The position numbers were made by a program, and so were the translations under genes. 64,000 bases of DNA from Bin87 sp963666865 (GTDB lineage Bacteria > Chloroflexota > Dehalococcoidia > Lucifugimonadales > UBA3495). The notes under the pieces are model-generated. The model was not told the DNA's origin. It saw only the letters and a list, made by a program, of their open reading frames with translations, and made no database searches. The number at the start of each line of letters is the position of its first letter. Position 1 is the stretch's first letter. The stretch spans positions 3,162,001 to 3,226,000 of the forward strand of contig OY763072.1 of the NCBI GenBank assembly GCA_963666865.1, in the 5' to 3' direction. Shown piece after piece: positions 58,591-64,000 of the stretch.

Positions 58591-59061
58591 CTAGGTGCCA
58601 TACCGCGCCGCGGCGTTGGGGTCGCTGTATTCCACGTTCTTGGTGGCCCAGAAGGCGGTGGCGATGTCGTCGCAGGCGGCGACCAGGGCCTCGGCGTTGT
58701 CCATGCTGACGGTCTGCTTGCACTGGCCGGCCAGCTTGAGGGCGGCGTTGAACTTGGCGGCGATGTCGTTGGCGTCGGTGTTCGGCCAGGCGTAGTCGGC
58801 CCACAGGATGCGCAACTCTTCCTTGCACTTCTCGGCGTGCTCTTCCTTGACCGTCACGTAGCGGGAGAAGGTGTTGGCGAAAGCCTGCCGCTCGTTGGCG
58901 GGCGCGCCGGGCTGGGGGGCCTCCAGGTTCTGCATCCGCAGCACCATCTTCTGCACGGTCTGGGCCGCCATCTTGGCGACGACGGGGTCATAGATGCCGC
59001 AGGGAATGTCACAGTGAGCGTGGGCCGTGCGGGGCTTCAGGAACGCGATGGGATTGAACAT
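58591..59061 (-). CDS. sodN: Nickel superoxide dismutase
   Basis: This 156-residue enzyme destroys superoxide with a nickel center. A short leader (MFNPIAFLKPRTAHA) must be removed so that HCDIPCGIYDP becomes the N terminus: mature His1, Cys2, Cys6 and Tyr9 form the nickel hook. The four-helix bundle follows (AAQTVQKMVLRMQNLEAPQP to TAFWATKNVEYSD). AAAGGAGA precedes the ATG. No sodX-type maturation peptidase is adjacent. Ni-SODs are common in marine bacteria and actinomycetes. Confidence 0.95.
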   Translation of the reverse strand: MFNPIAFLKPRTAHAHCDIPCGIYDPVVAKMAAQTVQKMVLRMQNLEAPQPGAPANERQAFANTFSRYVTVKEEHAEKCKEELRILWADYAWPNTDANDIAAKFNAALKLAGQCKQTVSMDNAEALVAACDDIATAFWATKNVEYSDPNAAARYGT

Positions 59062-59263
59062 CGTGGGTAGTCTCCTTTTGGGTGGGTCTCGGTAGGTGGC
59101 AAAAACGCAAGGCGAATTGCCGTCATACGCCGGATGATTTCGGCAAAAATGCTAGCGCAAATCGCCTTATGGCGCAAGGGCGGGATTGGCGGCGTGGCTC
59201 TGACCAGAGCGGAGACAGCGGAGTAGAATTGACCCATTATAATCAGGGCAACAGCGGAAGGCT

Positions 59264-59408
59264 GATGTGCTTTTTGCCGCGTTTCCAACGCCAAGACCGC
59301 GCTGATGATTACAAACTGATGCAGGACTTGGGGTTCAAGATTGATTTGGTGAACAAGCGGATTGATCCGCGGACGGACGAGGATATTTGGCCGCCGTTCC
59401 TGCTGTAA
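59264..59408 (+). CDS. Doubtful small ORF
   Basis: The 47-codon frame ends ...KIDLVNKRIDPRTDEDIWPP and a short hydrophobic tail. It lies in the gap between sodN and an IS5-type element and has no ribosome site. TATAAT occurs 21 bases upstream (59238-59243) but without a good -35. It may be a remnant or chance; nothing else is seen in this 380-base gap. Confidence 0.2.
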
Positions 59409-59453
59409 TTCTCTTTGCCTAATCGGATAGTGAGAGATTAGGGCCTGTTCACG

Positions 59454-59807
59454 CTATTGCAGGGCATCATAAATGAGCGCGAACAGAATGAAGCCGCTGA
59501 AAATCACATCCAGTTTGTCGTAGCGCGTGAAGACGCGGCGGAACCTTTTCAACCGCCGGAACAGCCGCTCAACTTCGTTCCGCCTTTTGTACAACTCCCG
59601 GTCGTATTCCCAGGGTTCCTTCCGACTGCGCAACGGCGGCACCACCGGCTCATATCCCAACTCCACGGCCAGCCCACGGGTGGCATTGCCTTCATAGGCC
59701 CGATCCATCAGCAACTTGGTCCCAGGTTCTGGCGGCCCCAGACTTTCCAACAAGCGGCGGCCCTCCGGCCCATCATGAGCTTCTCCAGGCGACAGCGCAA
59801 AGGTCAC
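59454..59807 (-). CDS. IS5-family transposase, OrfB
   Basis: This is the second frame, counted from its first ATG; the functional part is entered by -1 frameshifting further upstream. It has the second Asp in KLLMDRAYEGNATRGLAVEL and the C-terminal Y-x2-R-x3-E-x6-R signature in ELYKRRNEVERLFRRLKRFR. Together with OrfA it gives a transposase of about 250 residues. Confidence 0.85.
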   Translation of the reverse strand: MTFALSPGEAHDGPEGRRLLESLGPPEPGTKLLMDRAYEGNATRGLAVELGYEPVVPPLRSRKEPWEYDRELYKRRNEVERLFRRLKRFRRVFTRYDKLDVIFSGFILFALIYDALQ

Positions 59808-60211
59808 CGCATTGCGCTCAGACGCGGCAACCAGATGAATTTTGGTGTTCCAGCCGCCCCGGGACTTGCCAATGGCTTGCAGTCCGCTTTTTTGAGCGCC
59901 CCAGCGCCGTCCGGATGCACCTTCACGCTGGTGCTGTCCAACGCCATCACCGCCACACTGACCCGGATAATTCCTTCTTCCTGCAAGGCGGCGAAAACCC
60001 GATCCAGCACGCCGCTTTTGGACCAGCGGTTCATCCGAGTATAGACCGTGTGCCAGTTGCCGAAGCGTTCAGGCAATCCCCGCCATTTGCAACCGTGTTC
60101 ATTGACGTAAAGGATGGCGTTCAACGCCTGCAAGTTGGGGATGCTGACGTTGCCCCGCTGCACCGGAAAGTGAGGCGCGATGCGTTGGTACTGTTCTTCC
60201 GTAATTTCCAT
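59804..60211 (-). CDS. IS5-family transposase, OrfA
   Basis: The 135-residue first frame carries the helix-turn-helix part (EQYQRIAPHFPVQRGNVSIP, ILYVNEHGCKWRGLPERFGN) and the first catalytic Asp in VAVMALDSTSVKVHPDG. After AAAAAAG (59893-59887 on this strand) translation in frame continues to a short dead end; a -1 slip there restores the family sequence GLQAIGKSRGGWNTKIHLVA and fuses to OrfB. It acts only as the fusion. Confidence 0.85.
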   Translation of the reverse strand: MEITEEQYQRIAPHFPVQRGNVSIPNLQALNAILYVNEHGCKWRGLPERFGNWHTVYTRMNRWSKSGVLDRVFAALQEEGIIRVSVAVMALDSTSVKVHPDGAGALKKADCKPLASPGAAGTPKFIWLPRLSAMR

Positions 60212-60260
60212 GCGGTGAATTATAATACCGTGCGCTGTAGTGTGAACAAGCCCTAGCCAA

Positions 60261-61223
60261 ATGATTTACCCGGGTTTGAATTCCTCTATACGAATTGCTA
60301 TGGCGGCAATGGCTCTGGCGATAGTCTTGTCCGGCTGCGGTCCAGAACCAGCTCCAACACCAGCCCCCGAGCCAACGCTAACCCCGAAGCCCCTTGTCCT
60401 TGCAGGTTGTATTCTTTCCCCTGCCTCTTTGTGCAGCGAGCTGTTCTGGCGGGCGGTCAGTGTCGCAACTGTGCAAAATGAACTGGAACGTGGCGCAGAC
60501 GTTTTGGCTGAGGATGAGTACTCCCGTACGCCTCTGCATTTCGCTGCAGAAGTTAGCGCGGAACCGGCGATGATTGGGATCCTGTTAGATTGGGGAGCAG
60601 ATGTTGACGCCAGGGATAATAATGGCGAAACCCCTCTACACAAAGCGTCATGGCGTAACACTGAGCCGGCGGTGATTGAAATGCTGCTACATGGGGGTGC
60701 AGATATTACCGCACGTAGCCAGTCGAACGGTGGCTTGACTCCTCTGCATCTGGCGGCATTACACAATACCAGCGTGGCGGTGATGAAGTTGCTGCTGGAT
60801 TGGGGGGCAGATACTGCAGCCACAACCAGTTTTGGCACGACACCTCTACATTATGCCTCGGGAAATAATACAGAGGATATAATTCGTTTGCTGTTGGATC
60901 GGGGCGCGGATATTTCGGCAAAGGAAGAAAAAGGAATGACACCTTTACATTATGCAGCGATATACAATACAGGGACAGTGATTAAGTTGTTGTTGGACCA
61001 TGGCTCGGATATTGCCGCCAAAGATGATGAAGGCTATACATCACTACATAGTGCAATTGTTGGGGACGCACATGGTTATAGTCGTAATGGTCCAGTGGCA
61101 GTTGCCCTGCTCCTGGACCACGGTGCGGACATTGGCGCACGCTTGAACGATGGTAGAACAGCCTGTCAGTTGGCACGGGAGTTTGGAGGCGGCGATGAGG
61201 TACAGCGCCTGGTGTGCCAATGA
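60261..61223 (+). CDS. Ankyrin-repeat lipoprotein
   Basis: This 320-residue protein has a signal peptide ending in a lipobox (MALAIVLSGC), a Pro/Thr-rich linker (PEPAPTPAPEPTLTPKP) and six or seven ankyrin repeats from about residue 85, each with the T-P-L-H pattern (YSRTPLHFAAEVSAEPAM, NGETPLHKASWRNTEPAV, GTTPLHYASGNNTED). It should be anchored outside the membrane and bind proteins. An alternative start is the Met 13 codons later. The gene is visibly AT-rich, and an IS5 element lies just upstream, so its promoter may be altered. Secreted ankyrin proteins occur in host-associated bacteria. Confidence 0.88.
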   Translation: MIYPGLNSSIRIAMAAMALAIVLSGCGPEPAPTPAPEPTLTPKPLVLAGCILSPASLCSELFWRAVSVATVQNELERGADVLAEDEYSRTPLHFAAEVSAEPAMIGILLDWGADVDARDNNGETPLHKASWRNTEPAVIEMLLHGGADITARSQSNGGLTPLHLAALHNTSVAVMKLLLDWGADTAATTSFGTTPLHYASGNNTEDIIRLLLDRGADISAKEEKGMTPLHYAAIYNTGTVIKLLLDHGSDIAAKDDEGYTSLHSAIVGDAHGYSRNGPVAVALLLDHGADIGARLNDGRTACQLAREFGGGDEVQRLVCQ

Positions 61224-61326
61224 TAGTTGTCATTGCCTTTCCCACAACTGATTGAACCGACGCTTGCCACCGTCGGCGAATGGAACGATTATCACAAACT
61301 CAGCTCAAGATGACCCGTCTCGATAT

Positions 61327-61455
61327 ATGACCACCAACAACCTACCCAGAGCCATCGCCCTCCTCAATCTCCTTGTCCTGGAGGTTGCGTCGCTCATTCC
61401 CGGACCCTACGCGGCAAGCTCCTCGGCGCAACCGTCATCAAGGTCAAACCTCTTA
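61327..61455 (+). pseudogene. Degenerate 5' fragment of CoA-transferase gene
   Basis: The fragment reads LLVLEVASLIPGPYA, matching RVLEVASFIPGPYC at the start of the intact CaiB-type gene at 62195, then loses frame by a small deletion before GTCATCAAGG. It lies in the 272-base gap between the ankyrin and 61496 genes and has no other coding content. Confidence 0.7.
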
Positions 61456-61495
61456 TACCACCGGCGTGATACGATAGGGTAACGCAGAGGCAAGC

Positions 61496-61786
61496 ATGGA
61501 AGCATTTCAATGCCCGTACCTGGGCGGCCTTGTGGAACTGAACGATGAGCGGGAGCGGCACATCGCGGAAAAGCACTCGCAACTGCTCCCGGACCGGCCC
61601 GATTATATCGCCACGACTCCGGCTGACCCGGACTTAATCCTGCGCAAAGACCCTGATGATGACACCATCCTGTTCCACCGCTGGTTCTACGACTTGGACA
61701 AGTACGTGATGGTAGCGGTGGTTAATCACCCCGGACGCGACTGGATAATCACCGCTTTTGTTACCCGCAGGTTGCAGAGAGGATAA
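61496..61786 (+). CDS. Small PBECR/colicin-D-like toxin candidate
   Basis: This 96-residue protein has features of small barnase/EndoU/colicin-like nuclease domains: RERHIAEKHSQLLPDRPDYI, PADPDLILRKDPDDDTILFH and a final strand pair VMVAVVNHPGRDWIITAFVT. The H-x-x-x-K-H segment and the late arginines could be catalytic. It is followed after 5 bases by a small gene likely to be its antitoxin. The assignment is by pattern only. Confidence 0.6.
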   Translation: MEAFQCPYLGGLVELNDERERHIAEKHSQLLPDRPDYIATTPADPDLILRKDPDDDTILFHRWFYDLDKYVMVAVVNHPGRDWIITAFVTRRLQRG

Positions 61787-61791
61787 ACCAT

Positions 61792-62157
61792 ATGGCAGCG
61801 GCGCTGAGATTCGAGCACGACGTGATAGGCAACATTATGTACATTGAGAAATGCCCGCCTTATCCGGGGCAGGATGAGAACGACATTGAGGACGGCGTCA
61901 TCGCCCGGCTCCATCCTGATACCGACGTGGTGGAAAGCATGATGATACTGTTCTACTCGTCCCGGATCCTGAGCCGCGAGCCGCTCCGGTTGAACATCCC
62001 CGTCGCGAAAGGCGCCATCAACGGCCAGCCGGCGGCGGCAGAATTCGACTGCCTGGTGCAGCCCGGCTCAAAGTGGCTGACTTTCCCAGCGAACGCCGAA
62101 ATCGTCGAGCTGTACATCCCCGGCTGGACTGAGACGGCGGAACCGTCGCTAACGTAA
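61792..62157 (+). CDS. DUF2283-like antitoxin candidate
   Basis: This 121-residue protein has an N-terminal half resembling DUF2283: ALRFEHDVIGNIMYIEKCPP, GVIARLHPDTDVVESMMILF, a pattern of a strand-rich small domain often found beside toxins. The C terminus (WLTFPANAEIVELYIPGW) is unassigned. It starts 5 bases after the toxin-like gene and ends 37 bases before the CoA-transferase start. Confidence 0.6.
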   Translation: MAAALRFEHDVIGNIMYIEKCPPYPGQDENDIEDGVIARLHPDTDVVESMMILFYSSRILSREPLRLNIPVAKGAINGQPAAAEFDCLVQPGSKWLTFPANAEIVELYIPGWTETAEPSLT

Positions 62158-62194
62158 TCCCACCCGTCCTTGGCATCCGTGTAAGTGCGATAAC

Positions 62195-63412
62195 ATGACC
62201 AGCCCCACCGCCCTCCCCAACCTCCGCGTCCTGGAGGTCGCGTCGTTCATCCCCGGCCCCTACTGCGGCAAGCTGCTGGCGTCCCTGGGCGCCGAGGTCA
62301 TCAAGGCCGAGCCGCCCGGCGCCGGCGATCCGTCGCGGCGACGCGGCCCCTTTCCCGACGATGTTCCCCATCCCGAGCGCAGCGGCCTGTTCCTCTACCT
62401 GAGCACCGGCAAGAAGAGCGTCACCCTGGACCTGCACAACCCCGCCGGCCGGGATCTGCTGCGCCAACTGGTCGCCCGCGTGGACATGGTGGTGCATGAC
62501 CACACGCCGGCCAACGCCGCCGCCGTGGGTCTGGACAGCGACTCCCTCCTGGCCGCCAATCCCGATGTCATCGTAACCGCCGTCACGCCCTTCGGCAGCA
62601 GCGGCCCCTACGCCGACTACCGCGCCGGACACCTGGCCGCCTTCCACGCCGGCGGCGAGGGCTGGCTGCTGCCCAACGGCCTCGCCCTGGACACCTTTCC
62701 CGACCGTCCGCCCATCGTCGCCGGCGGCAACATGGGCGACTACCAGGCCGGCCTCACCGCCGCCGTGGGCGCGGTGGCCGCCGTCTATCACCGCCTCGGT
62801 AGCGAGGGCGACCGCCGGGGGCAGACGGTGGACGCCTCGGCCCAGGAAGCCCTGCTGTCCGTCGGCTATATGCCCATCCAGCGCCACGAGTCGGAGGGCA
62901 TCACCGAGGATCGTTTCTCCCGCTACTTCCGCGTCGGCGGCGTGCTGCCGGCCTCCGACGGCTACGTGGAGCTGCTGACCCTGGAGCCGCGCCAGTTCGA
63001 CGGCCTACTGAACTTCATGGGCAACCCCGAGTGGGCAACGTCGGAGATGTTCCGCGACCCGGCCACCCACGGGCCCGAGCTGAACCGCCACCTGCGGGAA
63101 TGGTTCTCCCAGCACACCCGCGCCTGGCTCTACGCCGAAGGCCAGGCCCACGGCGTCCCCATCGCCCCCTACTACACCCCGGCCGAAGTCTTCCAAAGCC
63201 CCCAGCAACGCGAACGCGGCTTCTACACCCAGGTCAACCACCCCGCCACCGGCCCCCTGGAATACACCGGCGCCCCCTTCCAGCTCAGCGAAACCCCCAC
63301 CATCCTGACCCGCGCCCCCCTGCTGGGCGAGCACAACGCGGAGGTGTACGGCGAGCTGCTGGGCTACCCGGCGCAGGAGCTGGCGGCGTTGGGGAGAGCG
63401 GGAGCTATTTAG
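62195..63412 (+). CDS. CaiB/BaiF family (class III) CoA transferase
   Basis: This 405-residue enzyme moves CoA between organic acids. It has RVLEVASFIPGPYCGKLLAS and LGAEVIKAEPPGAGDPSRRR, GKKSVTLDLHNPAGRDLLRQ, and the catalytic Asp region (MGDYQAGLTAAVGAVAAVYH). The length is normal. The substrate is unknown. A broken duplicate of its 5' end lies 870 bases upstream, and a toxin-antitoxin-like pair sits between the two copies. Confidence 0.92.
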   Translation: MTSPTALPNLRVLEVASFIPGPYCGKLLASLGAEVIKAEPPGAGDPSRRRGPFPDDVPHPERSGLFLYLSTGKKSVTLDLHNPAGRDLLRQLVARVDMVVHDHTPANAAAVGLDSDSLLAANPDVIVTAVTPFGSSGPYADYRAGHLAAFHAGGEGWLLPNGLALDTFPDRPPIVAGGNMGDYQAGLTAAVGAVAAVYHRLGSEGDRRGQTVDASAQEALLSVGYMPIQRHESEGITEDRFSRYFRVGGVLPASDGYVELLTLEPRQFDGLLNFMGNPEWATSEMFRDPATHGPELNRHLREWFSQHTRAWLYAEGQAHGVPIAPYYTPAEVFQSPQQRERGFYTQVNHPATGPLEYTGAPFQLSETPTILTRAPLLGEHNAEVYGELLGYPAQELAALGRAGAI

Positions 63413-63455
63413 CCGCCAAACCAAGTTGGCTTCGGAGGATTGTCCCACCCGTTAC

Positions 63456-63902
63456 TCATCGCCCTCTCTCAACATCCAGGATAGCGTCAGCGCTCCGGAC
63501 AGTGAACTCCAGTATGCCGTCGGTTCGGTCGTACACCATGCGCCAGCGGTCGATGATGTCCCGGCCCAGCAGGGAGGGGATTTCGTCACTGACGTCCTCC
63601 GGCTTGGCAATGTCCGCGGTTATGTGGTAGCTGTAAGCCTGCCGCTCCACATCGTCGGTGAACACCAGCGTTGCCGGTTCCTGGTAGTAGGTTGACTGCC
63701 CGCCAATTCCGCCCACCGTGGTACTGGCACGGAGCCGGCCAAAGGGGACGCCCGCACTGATCGCGTCCCTCGGGTGGATGGTGGTTACGTCGGCCCCGGT
63801 GTCCAACAGGAACTGTACTGAGTGGGATACGTCCAATCGCGGTATATCCAGACGGGCCCGAACCGTAGGATACCCGTGCAGGTCAAAAATGCCGATAATC
63901 AC
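63456..63902 (-). CDS. Retropepsin-like aspartic protease family protein
   Basis: This 148-residue clan AA protein has the catalytic loop QFLLDTGADVTTIHPRDAIS and the second element SLLGRDIIDRWRMVYDRTDG. The GTG start overlaps the stop of an upstream gene (GTGA), the same coupling as in the 31029/30649 pair. A dimer would be required for activity. Third such protein in the window. Confidence 0.82.
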   Translation of the reverse strand: MIIGIFDLHGYPTVRARLDIPRLDVSHSVQFLLDTGADVTTIHPRDAISAGVPFGRLRASTTVGGIGGQSTYYQEPATLVFTDDVERQAYSYHITADIAKPEDVSDEIPSLLGRDIIDRWRMVYDRTDGILEFTVRSADAILDVERGR

Positions 63903-64000
63903 AGTTTGAGATTCCTGGGTTTTGTATTCAGAAACTCCACGATAGATTCGCCACGTTTGGCCCCCACTTGGTCCAGCAGCGCCAGAACCTCCTCTAGGGA
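63899..64000 (-). CDS. Small protein upstream of retropepsin, truncated by window edge
   Basis: The last 33 codons of a gene entering from the right read SLEEVLALLDQVGAKRGESI and end NTKPRNLKL. It is helical and unidentified. The stop overlaps the retropepsin start. It may be the counterpart of the 31029 small gene, though no similarity is obvious in the visible part. Confidence 0.55.
   Translation of the reverse strand, partial: SLEEVLALLDQVGAKRGESIVEFLNTKPRNLKL

Larger units (their letters stand above)
59441..60253 (-). mobile_element. IS5-family (IS427-group) insertion sequence
   Basis: The element is 813 bp with imperfect terminal inverted repeats (GGGCCTGTTCACGCTA at the left, matched by GGGCTTGTTCACACTA reversed at the right) flanked by the dinucleotide TA. 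It holds two overlapping frames joined by an A6G slippery site. The right end lies 8 bases before the ankyrin gene start. Confidence 0.88.

Noticed and set aside
59082..59408. 108-codon protein upstream of sodN
   Set aside because: The first half overlaps the sodN leader on the other strand and is unlike any protein; only the last 47 codons are kept as a doubtful ORF.

Overview
The window is a high-GC bacterial chromosome segment with bacterial housekeeping genes (uvrC, fmt, rpsP-khpA-rimM, infC-rpmI-rplT, ilvD, recQ), many GTG/TTG starts and a dense accessory gene load. The mix of luciferase-like flavin oxidoreductase, CaiB-type CoA transferase, cyclase-family and PIG-L hydrolases, Ni superoxide dismutase, a siroheme-route heme cluster, and abundant dispersed palindromes fits a Chloroflexota bacterium, perhaps Dehalococcoidia/SAR202-like. 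That placement is an inference from gene content only. No rRNA, tRNA or CRISPR array was seen.

Layout. 0-4.7 kb: 3' end of uvrC, a frameshifted mgtE-like pseudogene, an unknown protein and an aldehyde dehydrogenase. 4.9-19 kb: accessory and defence-like region with a single-chain nuclease-methyltransferase, an AlbA_2/Schlafen-like protein, a HEPN-like protein, a NYN nuclease behind an attenuator-like leader, a retropepsin-like protein, small hydrolases, an MmcB-like nuclease, a flavin oxidoreductase, and an operon joining a HEPN/MNT toxin-antitoxin pair to a reader-plus-Mrr restriction endonuclease. 19-25.6 kb: ilvD, crotonase, cyclase, fmt, a structured leader RNA with a 23-codon ORF, then rpsP-khpA-rimM. 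25.6-35.1 kb: moaE/moaD, a Septu-like HNH/ATPase pair, a peptidase, a rhodanese, a retropepsin pair, and a BfiI/BmrI-like restriction-modification operon (two methyltransferases and a PLD-fold nuclease). An intact ISAs1-type element with 10-bp target duplication follows. 36.4-46.3 kb: two-subunit TPP decarboxylase, PAC2, peptidase, fused MNT-HEPN protein, infC-rpmI-rplT with an ATC start for infC, MBL hydrolase, HEPN paralogue, SDR, VOC protein, a 156-bp MITE and a MerR-like regulator. 46.3-56.1 kb: tetrapyrrole cluster (fused siroheme decarboxylase, precorrin-2 dehydrogenase, hemA, hemC, cobA-hemD, hemB, hemL), interrupted by a nuclease and a HEPN-type pair. 56-64 kb: recQ, sodN, an IS5-family element, an ankyrin lipoprotein, a small toxin-antitoxin-like pair between a degenerate and an intact CoA-transferase start, and a retropepsin operon cut by the window end.

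Genes working together: the tetrapyrrole genes take glutamyl-tRNA to siroheme and on to didecarboxysiroheme. The restriction, Septu, HEPN and NYN genes look like a dispersed defence repertoire, several of them visibly more AT-rich than the core genes. Three families of non-coding repeats are scattered through intergenic gaps: a 28-bp perfect palindrome placed just after stop codons, a CCGGAATGACGG-type element, and a longer AGGATTT-rich hairpin.
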